From NCBI RefSeq assembly GCF_023516455.1, contig NZ_JAMGBA010000003.1, positions 124,001 through 188,000 on the forward strand: DNA of 64,000 bases. Direction: 5' to 3'. Below the pieces are notes generated by a model, which was given only the letters and a program-made list of their open reading frames with translations, did not search any database and was not told the DNA's origin. Every line of letters begins with the position of its first letter. Within the stretch, counting starts at the first letter, position 1. Both the position numbers and the translations under genes were made by a program. Positions 41,003 to 51,169 of the stretch are shown piece after piece. Source of the stretch: Sphingomonas caseinilytica. Its GTDB lineage: Bacteria; Pseudomonadota; Alphaproteobacteria; Sphingomonadales; Sphingomonadaceae.

Positions 41003-41017
41003 GAACAAAATAGGAAC
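41003..41017 (-). promoter_or_regulatory. Alphaproteobacterial LexA (SOS) box before radA
   Basis: The sequence is GAAC-AAAATAG-GAAC, an exact match to the alphaproteobacterial LexA site GAAC-N7-GAAC (GTTC-N7-GTTC on the other strand). It lies 17-31 bp upstream of the radA start, where LexA would cover the promoter. Confidence 0.7.
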
Positions 41018-41135
41018 TACAAGCCATTTTGGACCAGGTAACGAAACCCCTGTCCTACGCGGCTCGCATTGGCTAGGCAGCAGCCATGCCGGCGCACCGT
41101 CCTACCGTCCGATCCTCCGAAACCATAAAGTCACT

Positions 41136-41180
41136 AAGGTCGCACGAAATGGCGCCCGACCTTGAGACTTTTGCGACCTT
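41136..41180. promoter_or_regulatory. Inverted repeat before the MFS gene
   Basis: AAGGTCGC (41136-41143) and GCGACCTT (41173-41180) form an 8-bp inverted repeat with 29 bp between them, ending six bases before the MFS start codon. It could be an operator or a leader hairpin; no regulator gene is nearby. Confidence 0.4.
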
Positions 41181-41186
41181 AAGCCC

Positions 41187-42464
41187 GTGCCGTTGATCCC
41201 CGAACCGCTCCGCATACCCGACTTCCGAGCCTTCTGGCTGGCGCGGCTGACGACGACGATCGGCCAGATGGCGATGGTCATCGTCATCGGCTGGCAGGTT
41301 TATGACATCGCCCGCGAAACCATGGATATCCGCGAAGCCGCATTCCAGCTTGGGTTGATCGGTTTGGTCCAGTTCGTACCGCTCTTCGTCCTGACACCGA
41401 TCAGCGGATGGACGGCGGATCGCCTCGACCGGCGGCACGTCGCCCGGGCAGTAATCTTGCTCGAACTCCTCTGCGCGCTCATCCTGTTCGCGGCCACCTT
41501 TGGCGGCTTTATCAGCCTTCCGATCCTGTTCGGGGTCGCTGCCCTTCTCGGCGTGGCCCGCGCCTTCGCCGGTCCGGCGCTTGGGGCCATGGCGCCCAAC
41601 CTGGTTCCACGAGAGATTCTCCCAAACGCCATCGCGCTGAGCTCCACCGCCTGGCAATCAGGAGCAATCATCGGGCCCGCGCTCGGCGGCATTCTTTACG
41701 ACGTCACTCCCCACCTGCCCTACGCGCTCAGCGCGGCTCTGTTCACCTTCTCGGCGATCTGCCTCTTCACCATCGGCCCGCTCCCGCGCACCGCGCTGAA
41801 GCCCGGCAGCCCGCTGCGCCAGATGCTCGACGGCCTCTCCTATGTCCGCCGCAATCGCCTCGTCCTCGGCGCGATCACGCTCGACCTGTTCGCAGTGCTG
41901 CTTGGCGGCGTCACCGCAATGCTGCCGCTCTATGCACGCGACATCCTGCAGGTCGGAGCTGACGGGCTCGGCCCGCTCCGCGCTGCACCGGCGGTCGGCG
42001 CCACCCTGACGGCGCTGTTCTTCTCCGTTCGCCCGCTGAAAACCAATGTCGGTGTGAAGATGCTGGCCGCCGTCGTTGTGTTCGGCGCCGCCACCGCCGT
42101 GTTCGGTTTCTCACGATCCTACTTATTGTCGCTAGCGATGCTGGCACTGCTTGGCGGTGCGGACATGTTCTCGGTCTACATTCGGCAATCGCTGATCCAG
42201 TTGCACACGCCAGACGAAATGCGCGGACGGGTTGCCGCCGCGTCGACGCTCGCAATCTCGGCCTCCAATGAGCTGGGCGAAACGCGCAGCGGCTTTTCCG
42301 CCGCCCTGCTTGGACCAGTAGCCGCGACGGTCGCGGGCGGGATCGCGGCCATCGGCGTCACCCTGCTGTGGGCGCTCCTTTTCCCCGAACTTCGCCGCGC
42401 CAAGACATTCGAACTGGCTGAAGAGCCGCCGCCCCAGGACGCGGTCATCGCCAGCGGCGTCTGA
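41187..42464 (+). CDS. MFS transporter, EntS-like
   Basis: The protein has 425 residues from a GTG. Twelve membrane helices are visible, with SGWTADRLDRRHVAR (loop 2-3, about 73-87) as the MFS motif A and DEMRGRVAA at about 335. The family resemblance is to the MFS_3/EntS branch, whose best-known member exports enterobactin. No siderophore genes are near, so the substrate is unknown. It reads away from radA and is followed by cysK after a 60-bp gap. Confidence 0.88.
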   Translation: MPLIPEPLRIPDFRAFWLARLTTTIGQMAMVIVIGWQVYDIARETMDIREAAFQLGLIGLVQFVPLFVLTPISGWTADRLDRRHVARAVILLELLCALILFAATFGGFISLPILFGVAALLGVARAFAGPALGAMAPNLVPREILPNAIALSSTAWQSGAIIGPALGGILYDVTPHLPYALSAALFTFSAICLFTIGPLPRTALKPGSPLRQMLDGLSYVRRNRLVLGAITLDLFAVLLGGVTAMLPLYARDILQVGADGLGPLRAAPAVGATLTALFFSVRPLKTNVGVKMLAAVVVFGAATAVFGFSRSYLLSLAMLALLGGADMFSVYIRQSLIQLHTPDEMRGRVAAASTLAISASNELGETRSGFSAALLGPVAATVAGGIAAIGVTLLWALLFPELRRAKTFELAEEPPPQDAVIASGV

Positions 42465-42524
42465 CCTTGTATCGCTTCTCTCAACCCTGATTTAGAGCCG
42501 CATTGCCGCAAAGGAGATCCTTTC

Positions 42525-43454
42525 ATGAAGGCCGCCAACATCCTCGAGACGATCGGCAACACCCCGCATATCCGCCTGAACCGCCTGTTCGACGGCAAGG
42601 CCGAAGTCTGGATCAAGTCGGAACGGTCGAACCCGGCCGCATCGATCAAGGACCGCATCGCCCTGTCGATGGTCGAGGATGCCGAACGCAGCGGCAAGCT
42701 GAAACCCGGCGGCGTGATCGTCGAGCCGACCAGCGGCAACACCGGCATCGGCCTGGCCATGGTCGCGGCAGTGAAGGGCTACCGCCTGGTCCTGGTCATG
42801 CCCGACAGCATGTCGATCGAGCGCCGCCGCTTGATGCTTGCCTATGGCGCGGAGTTCGATCTTACGCCCCGCGAAAAAGGCATGAAGGGCGCCATCGCCC
42901 GGGCCGAAGAAATCATCGCCGCCACGCCCGGTTCGTGGATGCCGCAGCAGTTCGACAACCCGGCCAATATCGACGTCCATGTGCGCACCACGGCGCAGGA
43001 AATCCTGGCCGACTTCGCGGACCAGCCTTTCGACGCGCTGATCACCGGTGTCGGAACTGGCGGCCACATCACCGGCTGCGCAAGGGTTCTCAAACAAGCT
43101 TGGCCGTCTCTGAAGGTCTTCGCGGTCGAGCCGACCTTGTCGCCCGTCATTTCCGGCGGCCAGCCCTCGCCGCACCCGATCCAGGGCATTGGCGCCGGGT
43201 TTATTCCAGTGAACCTCGATGTATCCGTGCTGGACGGAGTCATCCAGGTCGCGCCGGAAGATGCCAAGGAAATGGCTCGGCGGGCGGCGCGGGAGGAAGG
43301 GCTGCTGGTCGGCATCTCGTCCGGCGCGACCCTGGCCGCAATCGCCCAGAAGGCTCCGGAACTGGGCGGAAATCCGCGGATCCTCGGATTCAATTATGAC
43401 ACGGGCGAGCGCTATCTCTCGGTCCCCGATTTCCTGCCCGAAGAACAGAGTTAA
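42525..43454 (+). CDS. cysK: Cysteine synthase (O-acetylserine sulfhydrylase A type)
   Basis: The protein has 309 residues; AAGGAG precedes the ATG. The PLP Lys lies in SIKDRIAL (about 40), the substrate loop is [10 protein letters not shown] (about 68), the phosphate-binding loop [10 protein letters not shown] (about 177) and SSGATLAA near the end. It makes cysteine from O-acetylserine and sulfide. cysE, which supplies O-acetylserine, is 12 kb away in the same window. Confidence 0.96.
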   Translation: MKAANILETIGNTPHIRLNRLFDGKAEVWIKSERSNPAASIKDRIALSMVEDAERSGKLKPGGVIVEPTSGNTGIGLAMVAAVKGYRLVLVMPDSMSIERRRLMLAYGAEFDLTPREKGMKGAIARAEEIIAATPGSWMPQQFDNPANIDVHVRTTAQEILADFADQPFDALITGVGTGGHITGCARVLKQAWPSLKVFAVEPTLSPVISGGQPSPHPIQGIGAGFIPVNLDVSVLDGVIQVAPEDAKEMARRAAREEGLLVGISSGATLAAIAQKAPELGGNPRILGFNYDTGERYLSVPDFLPEEQS

Positions 43455-43534
43455 GTTACTGACAATCACGTCGATTTGACGTTGCGTTAATCCTTTCGCG
43501 TTAACCCCAGACACTTGAGGGAGTGTATTAGGGG

Positions 43535-46228
43535 ATGCGCAGGGCTCGGTTCGCCGTTTCCGACGGCGACGAATTGAATGAGCGGGCTTCGGTCCAGGAC
43601 GCTCTGACATTTGATCTCAGGGCGCCGGATTCGTCCGACGACGACAATCTGGCGGCGCAGCGCGTCGCCATGTTCGAGCTCGCGCCCTTGCTTCTCGGCG
43701 CCACCCATCTCGTCTGGGGACTGGCCTGTTTCCTCGTTCACCCAATGTCGATTTTCGCGCCGCTCGAGTGCAACCCGCTCGTTCCGCTGCTGGCGGTCGG
43801 TGCGGTCGATGCGGCGGCCTATCTTGGTTTGAAGTATCGGCGCAGGCTGGGCCTCTCACCAAGGGCGATCTCCAGCGGATTATGTGGATATATTGGCGTC
43901 AGCGGCGCCCTGTGGCTGGCCTATGGCCTTACCCTCGCCTGCACTCTGGGCGCCTCAAGCATCGGCTTCATTGCCCTTTCGTTCGGGGCCGGCCTGGGCG
44001 CGGCGACGATTGTCTCCATTTCCTCTCCCCCGGTTGCAATCACCAATGCTCTGGTAGCGATCACCGGCTCATTGGCTGTCTCCGATCGTCCCGAAGTACT
44101 TGCTGGCATCGGCTTCCTGGCAATCATCAACGTTGCCTACAGCGTCGCTGGTGCCAGGACCGTGATGACGAATGCCCGGGCGCGGCTTCGCCTTGAAGCA
44201 CAGGCTCGCAAGGCGCTCCAGTTCGTCGACGAATTCGAGAACAGCGGCCGGGGCTGGTTCTGGGAAACCAACAACCTCGGCACGCTCTCCTACGTGTCGC
44301 AGCAGCTGGCCGACGACTTCAAGTGCAACCCCGAGGAATTGCTCGGCCGCCAGTTCACCGATCTGCTTTCGGTTGATTCCGGATCGGCCGACAGCTTGCG
44401 CGAGGAACGCACGCTAGGCTTCCACCTCTCGGCGCGCTTCCCGTTCAGCGACGTGATCGTCCGCGCGGCGTCCGACGACGACATTCACTGGTCGCTCTCG
44501 GGCAATCCGCTGTTCGACGAGCGCGGGCGCTTCCTCGGCTTTCGCGGCATCGGTACCGACCTGACGGAGCAGCGCCGCACCGAACAGGAAGTCGCACGGC
44601 TTGCCCGGTTCGACTCCCTTACCGGCCTCCCGAACCGCGCGCTGATGCGGCAGACGCTCGACGAGGCGCTCCGTAACGCGACCAACCGTCGCAAGGGCTG
44701 CTCTCTGTTCCTGATCGACCTCGATCGATTCAAGAACGTCAATGACACGCTTGGCCATCCGATCGGCGATGCACTGTTGCGCCAGGTCGCCGACCGATTG
44801 AAGTCGGTCATGGGTGACCATGGCCAGGTTGGCCGCCTTGGCGGCGACGAGTTCAAGGCCGTTCTTCCCGGCACGGTTGAAACCGGCCTGCTCGAAAGCC
44901 TTGCGCGGACCCTCATCGACCATGTTTCGCGGCCCTACATCATCGAAGGCCATCGCGTGGTGATCGGCGCATCGGTCGGCATCGCCATCGGCGATCCGGG
45001 CAAGAGCTGCGCCGACAGCATGATCCGCAATTCCGACCTGGCACTGTACGCTGCGAAAGCGGCCGGCCGCGGCAAGCATTGCTTCTACGAACCGTCGATG
45101 CACAGCGAGGCCGCTGACCGTCAGCTGCTGGAAAATGACCTTCGGCAGGCCCTGGATCGTGGGGAAATGTGGGTTGCGTTCCAACCGATCGTGCGGGTCG
45201 CCAGCGAGGAAATCTCGGGCTTCGAATGCCTGGTTCGTTGGAACCATCAAACCCGCGGACCGATCTCTCCCGACAAATTCATCCCGCTTGCAGAAGAATG
45301 TGGGATGATCGGACGCATTGGCGAGTTCGTCCTCCAGGCGGCCATCGCGGAGGCCGCCGGTTGGCCAGACAATGTGCGCATCGCTGTCAACCTGTCGCCG
45401 ATCCAGTTCAACGACCCCAACATCGTTGATGCTGTCGCAGCTCTCCTCGCAGAGCATGACTTCGAGCCGGCCAGGCTGGAGCTTGAAATCACGGAAGGCG
45501 TGTTCCTCGCCGACAGCGACGCGACCGACGGTACCTTCGCAAGGTTGAAGTCGCTGGGCGTACGGCTTGCCCTCGACGATTTCGGAACCGGCTATTCCTC
45601 GCTCGGCTATTTGAAGAAGGCACCGTTCGACAAGATCAAGATCGACCAGAGCTTCGTTCGCGGTGCGGCTTCCACGACGAAGCGCAACGGAGCCATCATC
45701 CGCGCCATCGTCTCGCTCGCCGAGAGCCTCGACATGGACACCACCGCAGAGGGCGTCGAGACCCATGACGATCTCTACCTGATCCGCGAACTGGGCGTCA
45801 GCCAGGTTCAGGGCTACATCTTCGGCAAACCCATGAAAGCCGAAGAAGCGCGTGAACTGGCCAACAGCTCGCGCGTCGAGGCCGAAGGGTTCCAGTGCAT
45901 CCGCGAGCCACGCCATCGCCTGATGCGGCGCGCCATCGCGGCAGTGAATGGCGTCACAACCGAGATCCGGCTGCGCAACATTTCGGCCATGGGGGCCTTG
46001 GTCGAATGTGATGAACCTGTGGCGCCGGGCCAGACCCTGACGATCGACATCGTCGGCGTCGGCCCGGTCGTGGGTGCCGTGCGCTGGTCACATGCCGGCA
46101 AATTCGGCGTTCAATTCACGGAAACATTCGATCTCGGCCGGCTCGCTGCCAAGCGGCAGAAAGCGAACGAGGTGACCATGCTGCAGCCTTGGTACGTCGG
46201 TTCGGACCGCGACAAGGCCACAGGCTAA
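43535..46228 (+). CDS. Membrane PAS-GGDEF-EAL-PilZ cyclic-di-GMP protein
   Basis: This 897-residue protein has about six membrane helices (about 45-210), a PAS domain (about 230-350), a GGDEF domain (about 355-515) with an intact RLGGDEF at about 434, and an EAL domain (about 530-775) with GFECLVRWNH (ECL for EAL), the DDFGTGYSS loop and the KIDQSF strand. A PilZ domain closes it (about 790-880; RHRLMRR and NISAMGA). The I-site RxxD upstream of GGDEF is missing, so product inhibition may be absent. It should both sense and turn over c-di-GMP. Confidence 0.93.
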   Translation: MRRARFAVSDGDELNERASVQDALTFDLRAPDSSDDDNLAAQRVAMFELAPLLLGATHLVWGLACFLVHPMSIFAPLECNPLVPLLAVGAVDAAAYLGLKYRRRLGLSPRAISSGLCGYIGVSGALWLAYGLTLACTLGASSIGFIALSFGAGLGAATIVSISSPPVAITNALVAITGSLAVSDRPEVLAGIGFLAIINVAYSVAGARTVMTNARARLRLEAQARKALQFVDEFENSGRGWFWETNNLGTLSYVSQQLADDFKCNPEELLGRQFTDLLSVDSGSADSLREERTLGFHLSARFPFSDVIVRAASDDDIHWSLSGNPLFDERGRFLGFRGIGTDLTEQRRTEQEVARLARFDSLTGLPNRALMRQTLDEALRNATNRRKGCSLFLIDLDRFKNVNDTLGHPIGDALLRQVADRLKSVMGDHGQVGRLGGDEFKAVLPGTVETGLLESLARTLIDHVSRPYIIEGHRVVIGASVGIAIGDPGKSCADSMIRNSDLALYAAKAAGRGKHCFYEPSMHSEAADRQLLENDLRQALDRGEMWVAFQPIVRVASEEISGFECLVRWNHQTRGPISPDKFIPLAEECGMIGRIGEFVLQAAIAEAAGWPDNVRIAVNLSPIQFNDPNIVDAVAALLAEHDFEPARLELEITEGVFLADSDATDGTFARLKSLGVRLALDDFGTGYSSLGYLKKAPFDKIKIDQSFVRGAASTTKRNGAIIRAIVSLAESLDMDTTAEGVETHDDLYLIRELGVSQVQGYIFGKPMKAEEARELANSSRVEAEGFQCIREPRHRLMRRAIAAVNGVTTEIRLRNISAMGALVECDEPVAPGQTLTIDIVGVGPVVGAVRWSHAGKFGVQFTETFDLGRLAAKRQKANEVTMLQPWYVGSDRDKATG

Positions 46229-46232
46229 CAGA

Positions 46233-48029
46233 TCAGAACGCTTCGACCGGTAGTGCCATCACGCTGTTGGCACCGGCTTCCACCTTCCGGCGCAGGGCTC
46301 CAGCCGTCACCAGCTCCCGATCCGCGAAGAAGCTTGCCGTCAGCAGCTTGGCTTCGTGGAACGCCTTGTCCTCATTGGGCTGGTCCTTAAGCTTCTCCGA
46401 TGCGCCCGCCATCTTGAGCCACATCCAGCCGAGGCTGACGAGCCCCATCAGCTGCATATACGCATAGGCTCCGGCCCCGGCATTGTTGGGATCGGCCATA
46501 CCGTTCTGGGCCATCCACATGGTCGCCGCCTGCAGATGTTGGAGCGCTTTTTCAAGCTGATCGGCGATGCCGGCCGGATCGCCGGAAGCCTTGGCTTCGG
46601 CGATGTCGCTACCGACGGCCTCGAAGTAGGCCCGGATCGCACGTCCGCCATCCTTGCCAAGCTTGCGCCCGACCAGGTCCATCGCCTGGACCCCGTTGGT
46701 CCCTTCATAGATTTGCGCAATCCGGGCATCGCGGACGAACTGCTCCACGCCCCATTCCCGAATATAGCCGTGGCCTCCGAAAACCTGCTGCGCGTTGACC
46801 GCGGTCTCGAACCCGCGATCGGTCAGATATCCCTTGATCACCGGAGTCATCACCGAGATGAGGTCATCGGCAGCCAGCCGCTCCTCTTCGGTCTGGGCCT
46901 TGCGACTGAGATCGACCTGAAGCGCGCCCCAAAGGATCAGCGCGCGGGCCGCTTCGTTGAAGGCCTTCGCCTCCATCAGCATCCGGCGGACATCGGGGTG
47001 AACGAATAGATTGTCGGCCTTGGCCTCGGGGTCGCGATCCTCTGGCTTCAGCGCCCGGCCCTGACGGCGATCCTTCGCGTAGGCGACGGCGTTCTGATAA
47101 GCGACCTCGCCTTGCGCCAAGCCCTGCAGGCCGACGCCAAGCCGCGCCGCGTTCATCATGATGAACATGGCGGCCAGGCCCTTTTCCGCTTCGCCGACAA
47201 GCCAGCCCGTTGCCCCGTCATAATTGAGCACGCAGGTCGAATTGCCGTGGATGCCCATCTTGTGCTCGATCGAGCCGCAGGTGACGCCGTTGCGCTCGCC
47301 TAGCGACCCATCCTCGTTGACCAGGAACTTCGGCACCACGAACAAGGAAATGCCCTTCACATTGTCCGGCGCTCCAGCGATCTTGGCCAGCACCAGGTGA
47401 ATGATGTTCTCCGACAGGTCATGCTCGCCCGACGAGATGAAGATCTTCGTGCCGCTGATCGAATAGCTGCCGTCAGGATTGGGATCCGCTTTGCTCTTCA
47501 GGAGGCCAAGGTCGGTACCGCAATGCGGTTCGGTCAGGTTCATCGTGCCGGTCCACTTCCCGGCGACCATGTTGGGTACGTATTTCGCCTTGATCTCGTC
47601 CGATCCCTTCACCAGCAGCGAGGCGATCGCGCCCTGTGTCAGGCCATTGTACATTTCGAAGCTGTGATTGGCCGATCCGAGATATTCGGCGATCGCGGTC
47701 GCAACGACCGAAGGAAGCCCCTGCCCGCCATATTCCTGCGGTGCATGCAGCGTCGTCCAGCCGCCGGCGACAAATTGGTCCCAGGCTTCCTTGAAGCCCG
47801 GAGGAGTTGTCACCGACCCGTCGTCGAGGCGCTTGCAGCCTTCCTCGTCGCCGACACGGTTCAGCGGTGCCAGCACTTCCTCGCAGAAGCGGCCTCCCTC
47901 CGTCAGAATTGCTTCGACCAGGTCGGGCGTCGCATCCGCGAAGCCGGGCAAGTTCGAAAAATTCTGGATGCCGACGATATGGTCGAGGACGTATTTCGTG
48001 TCGCGAATGGGTGCGGAATAGACGGGCAT
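46233..48029 (-). CDS. Acyl-CoA dehydrogenase (FadE/DmdC-like, 598 aa)
   Basis: The protein has 598 residues, the long bacterial form. The FAD/substrate motif [19 protein letters not shown] is at about 165, and the catalytic Glu is expected in [14 protein letters not shown] (about 436). Such flavoenzymes make trans-2-enoyl-CoA in fatty-acid or related acyl-CoA breakdown and pass electrons to ETF; DmdC acts on methylmercaptopropionyl-CoA. The chain-length preference cannot be read. It follows the MerR gene by 5 bp. Confidence 0.95.
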   Translation of the reverse strand: MPVYSAPIRDTKYVLDHIVGIQNFSNLPGFADATPDLVEAILTEGGRFCEEVLAPLNRVGDEEGCKRLDDGSVTTPPGFKEAWDQFVAGGWTTLHAPQEYGGQGLPSVVATAIAEYLGSANHSFEMYNGLTQGAIASLLVKGSDEIKAKYVPNMVAGKWTGTMNLTEPHCGTDLGLLKSKADPNPDGSYSISGTKIFISSGEHDLSENIIHLVLAKIAGAPDNVKGISLFVVPKFLVNEDGSLGERNGVTCGSIEHKMGIHGNSTCVLNYDGATGWLVGEAEKGLAAMFIMMNAARLGVGLQGLAQGEVAYQNAVAYAKDRRQGRALKPEDRDPEAKADNLFVHPDVRRMLMEAKAFNEAARALILWGALQVDLSRKAQTEEERLAADDLISVMTPVIKGYLTDRGFETAVNAQQVFGGHGYIREWGVEQFVRDARIAQIYEGTNGVQAMDLVGRKLGKDGGRAIRAYFEAVGSDIAEAKASGDPAGIADQLEKALQHLQAATMWMAQNGMADPNNAGAGAYAYMQLMGLVSLGWMWLKMAGASEKLKDQPNEDKAFHEAKLLTASFFADRELVTAGALRRKVEAGANSVMALPVEAF

Positions 48030-48034
48030 CGCAG

Positions 48035-48433
48035 CTATTTCCCTTGTGTAGATTGATCGGCGGTCTGGGACTTCACCAGCGTTATGAAGCCTTCCAGTTC
48101 CTTGATGGTCGCATCTATGTCGACGCGTTGTTGCTTGAGCTTGTCGACCTGGCCCTGGCAGCGCTCGATCGTCTTCAGGCGCTGCGTCCGACGATTGTCG
48201 CCGATGTCATAAAGGTCGAGCAGTTCCTTGATGTCGGAAAGGCTGAGGCCAACTCGCTTGCCTCTCAGGATCCAGGCCAGCCTGGCGCGGTCCCGTTCGG
48301 TATAGAGCCGCTGCGTGCCGCGCCGTTCGGGCGCGATCAGCGCTTCATCTTCGTAGAACCTGAGGGCGCGCGCCGTGACGGAGAATTCGTCGCACAGCTC
48401 GCCAATCGAATAATGCGTCTTGTGCTGAAGCAT
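48035..48433 (-). CDS. MerR-family regulator of the acyl-CoA dehydrogenase gene
   Basis: The protein has 132 residues. The winged helix-turn-helix (about 8-75: [31 protein letters not shown]) is followed by a long coiled helix (about 80-125). There are no Cys, so no metal or redox sensing of the MerR/SoxR kind. It resembles the MerR-type regulators of acyl-CoA breakdown (LiuR-like). A perfect 7-bp palindrome upstream is the expected operator, so it should regulate itself and the dehydrogenase. Confidence 0.93.
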   Translation of the reverse strand: MLQHKTHYSIGELCDEFSVTARALRFYEDEALIAPERRGTQRLYTERDRARLAWILRGKRVGLSLSDIKELLDLYDIGDNRRTQRLKTIERCQGQVDKLKQQRVDIDATIKELEGFITLVKSQTADQSTQGK

Positions 48434-48446
48434 GCAGCAGTCACTA

Positions 48447-48464
48447 CTTTACGTTTCCGTAAAG
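48447..48464 (-). promoter_or_regulatory. Palindromic operator for the MerR-acyl-CoA dehydrogenase operon
   Basis: CTTTACG-TTTC-CGTAAAG is a perfect inverted repeat 14 bp before the MerR start codon. MerR-family operators are dyads of this size within the promoter spacer. Confidence 0.65.
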
Positions 48465-48485
48465 GTCAATTGCAATGTCGGGCGC

Positions 48486-48896
48486 TCAACATAGTGGATC
48501 GCCGGCCAAATCGGCCACCTGGCCGCCGGCATCGGACCGGTTGAATGTCTTGCCGGCCATCGCCGCGCCCGGCCCGCAATAATATGAACATGCCGCCGGC
48601 ACATCGCCGATCCGGACCGCGTTGCCATCGATAGCCAGCGGGATGCGGCAGTCGCCTTCCCCCCGGGGGACCAACGCTATTGCTCCGTTCGCGGCATCGA
48701 TCTTGCCGCCGGCAGAGCAATTCACATCACCGTCGGCATAGACGATCAGGCCTCCACGATAATTGCCGGGCTCTCCCGCGATGCAAAGCCGGTCGCGGCC
48801 CTCCCCTGCGAAGGTGCCGGTGGCAATTGACGGAGCTGGCTCCTGCCCCTGCGAGCAGGCGGCGAGCAGCATGAACCAAGGGAGGATGGATCGCAT
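48486..48896 (-). CDS. Putative lipoprotein
   Basis: The protein has 136 residues from the ATG at 48896. The start (MRSILPWFMLLAACSQGQ) is a lipoprotein signal with the lipobox LAAC. The mature part contains six Cys, probably forming disulfides in the periplasm. No domain I recognise. The region ends near the MerR promoter, and the gene is divergent from purF. Confidence 0.75.
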   Translation of the reverse strand: MRSILPWFMLLAACSQGQEPAPSIATGTFAGEGRDRLCIAGEPGNYRGGLIVYADGDVNCSAGGKIDAANGAIALVPRGEGDCRIPLAIDGNAVRIGDVPAACSYYCGPGAAMAGKTFNRSDAGGQVADLAGDPLC

Positions 48897-48993
48897 GACG
48901 CTACCTTGCTTCAGCTTTGAGCAAGGCGAAAGGCGACAAATGCGCGCCGCGCCACTATATGCGCCCAAACCCTTGGGGATTCGCACGAAAATC

Positions 48994-50442
48994 ATGCTGA
49001 CCACCAACCCGTTCGACGACGATAAACTCCGCGAAGAATGCGGAATCTTCGGAATCTGGGGCGCGGACACCGCCTCCAGCTTCGTAGCGCTTGGCCTTCA
49101 CGCCTTGCAGCATCGTGGCCAGGAAGCCGCCGGCATCGTCAGCTTTGACGGCACCAACTATCACGCTCATCGCGCAATGGGGCATGTCGCCGGTAACTTC
49201 GACCGCGACGACATCATCCGAAAGCTGTCCGGCCCGGTCGGCATCGGCCATGTGCGCTATTCGACGACAGGCGAGACCGCGCTTCGCAACGTCCAGCCAC
49301 TGTTCGCCGACTTGGCAGAGGGGGGCTTTGCGGTCGCCCACAACGGCAATCTGTCGAATGCCATGACCTTAAGGGCAGCGCTTATCCGTCGCGGTTCGAT
49401 CTTCCAGTCGACCAGCGATACCGAGGTGATCATCCACCTCGTGGCGACGTCCAGCTATTCGACCCCGCTCGACCGTCTGACGGACGCGCTGAGCCAGGTC
49501 GAGGGCGCCTATTCCCTGCTTTGCCTGACGCCGGAAGGCCTTGTGGCCTGCCGCGATCCGCTGGGCATTCGCCCGCTGGTCATGGGTAAGCTTGGCGAAG
49601 CGACGTTCTTCGCATCGGAAACGGTCGCGCTTGACGTGATCGGCGCAAGCTACCTTCGCGATGTCGAGCCGGGCGAATTGATCATCGTCAACGAAACCGG
49701 CGTTCGCAGCTTCCGGCCGTTCGCCGCGGCGAAGGCCCGACCTTGCATCTTCGAGCATGTCTATTTCTCGCGGCCTGACAGCATCATCGAAGGCACTTCG
49801 GTCTACGAAGTACGCAAGAATATCGGTGCAGAACTGTCTCGTGAGTCTCCGATTGAGGCCGACTATGTGGTTCCGGTTCCAGACTCTGGAGTCCCAGCCG
49901 CTTTGGGCTTCAGCCAGGAATCCGGGATTCCGTTCGAGCTCGGGATCATCCGTTCCCACTATGTTGGACGGACGTTCATCCAGCCGAGCCAGGATGTCCG
50001 CCACCTTGGCGTGAAGTTGAAGCACAATGCCAACCGGGCGCTCATCGAAGGCAAGCGCATCGTGCTCGTCGACGACAGCATCGTGCGCGGCACGACGTCG
50101 GTGAAGATCGTGCAGATGATGCGCGATGCCGGTGCGAAGGAGGTGCACATGCGCATTGCCTCGCCGCCGACCAAATTCAGCTGCTTCTATGGCGTCGATA
50201 CGCCCGAGCGTTCAAAGCTCATTGCCAGCCAGATGAATGTCGAAGAGATGGCGCGCTACATCAATGCGGACAGCCTGGCCTTCATCTCCATCGACGGGCT
50301 CTACCGCGCCTTGGGCGACCAGCGCGACGCCACCACGCCGCAGCGTTGCGACGCCTGTTTCACCGGCAACTATCCGACGACGCTGACCGACTGCGACAAG
50401 GACGGCAAGCTCAAGAAGCTTTCTCTCGTCGCCAGTCGCTAA
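48994..50442 (+). CDS. purF: Amidophosphoribosyltransferase
   Basis: The protein has 482 residues. A 15-residue propeptide precedes the catalytic Cys16 in REECGIFGIW, cleaved in active enzymes. The Ntn glutaminase domain and the PRTase domain with VLVDDSIVRGTTS (about 352-364) are complete. Cys residues in KFSCFYG and RCDACFTGN indicate the iron-sulfur form. It commits PRPP to purine synthesis. The SDR gene follows by 10 bp. Confidence 0.98.
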   Translation: MLTTNPFDDDKLREECGIFGIWGADTASSFVALGLHALQHRGQEAAGIVSFDGTNYHAHRAMGHVAGNFDRDDIIRKLSGPVGIGHVRYSTTGETALRNVQPLFADLAEGGFAVAHNGNLSNAMTLRAALIRRGSIFQSTSDTEVIIHLVATSSYSTPLDRLTDALSQVEGAYSLLCLTPEGLVACRDPLGIRPLVMGKLGEATFFASETVALDVIGASYLRDVEPGELIIVNETGVRSFRPFAAAKARPCIFEHVYFSRPDSIIEGTSVYEVRKNIGAELSRESPIEADYVVPVPDSGVPAALGFSQESGIPFELGIIRSHYVGRTFIQPSQDVRHLGVKLKHNANRALIEGKRIVLVDDSIVRGTTSVKIVQMMRDAGAKEVHMRIASPPTKFSCFYGVDTPERSKLIASQMNVEEMARYINADSLAFISIDGLYRALGDQRDATTPQRCDACFTGNYPTTLTDCDKDGKLKKLSLVASR

Positions 50443-50452
50443 AGGGGATTCC

Positions 50453-51169
50453 ATGACCGACACGAAGCCGTTCGAAGGCAAGCTCGCGCTTGTCACCGGA
50501 GCAAGCCGCGGTATCGGCGCCGCGACCGCGGAAGCGCTTGCCGATGCTGGTGCGCATGTCATCCTGACTGCGCGAGGTGCAACAGCACTGGAACAGGTCG
50601 AGGAAAGAATTCATGCGGCCGGCGGCAGCGCCACGATCGCGCCGATGGATCTCAACGATTCCGAGAATATCCAGAAGCTTGCACAGGCGGTCGCCGAACG
50701 CTGGGGCAGTCTCGACATATTGGTGCTGAACGCCGCCATGCTTGGGTCATTGTCACCAGTCGAGCATCTCGACGCCAAGGAGCTGGAAAAGGTCTTCAAG
50801 CTCAACGTCCTTGCCAACCAGGCAATGATCGCAGCCTTCGATCCGCTCCTTCGCCGGGCGGAAAAGGCCGACGTGATCGGCGTGACCTCTTCGGTGGGCG
50901 GTGAGCCCCGCGCCTTTTGGGGCGGTTATGGAGCGTCGAAGGCAGCGTTCGACACGCTGCTAGGGGCTTATGCCGATGAAACGGAATATGCCGGAAAGCT
51001 GCGGGTCCAGATCGTCGATCCGGGTGCGACGCGCACCAGGATGCGCCAACTCGCATTCCCGGGTGAAGAGCCGGCAAGCCTGAAACCCCCGGAGGTCGTC
51101 GCCGCGGCGATCGTCGAGAGTCTGTCTGGCGACGCGGAAACGGGCAGCCGCCTTCGGGTGGATGGCTAG
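50453..51169 (+). CDS. Short-chain dehydrogenase/reductase
   Basis: The protein has 238 residues. The NAD(P)-binding TGASRGIG motif (about 15-22), NAA (about 93) and the catalytic pair in GYGASKAAF (Tyr and Lys, about 161) mark a classical SDR. The substrate is unknown. It lies 10 bp after purF and is probably cotranscribed with it, a conserved pairing in sphingomonads as far as I recall. It converges with the cyclopropane synthase gene, the two stops overlapping by four bases. Confidence 0.92.
   Translation: MTDTKPFEGKLALVTGASRGIGAATAEALADAGAHVILTARGATALEQVEERIHAAGGSATIAPMDLNDSENIQKLAQAVAERWGSLDILVLNAAMLGSLSPVEHLDAKELEKVFKLNVLANQAMIAAFDPLLRRAEKADVIGVTSSVGGEPRAFWGGYGASKAAFDTLLGAYADETEYAGKLRVQIVDPGATRTRMRQLAFPGEEPASLKPPEVVAAAIVESLSGDAETGSRLRVDG

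Noticed and set aside
44414-45916. A 500-aa open frame on the - strand
   Set aside because: It is the shadow of the GGDEF-EAL gene.
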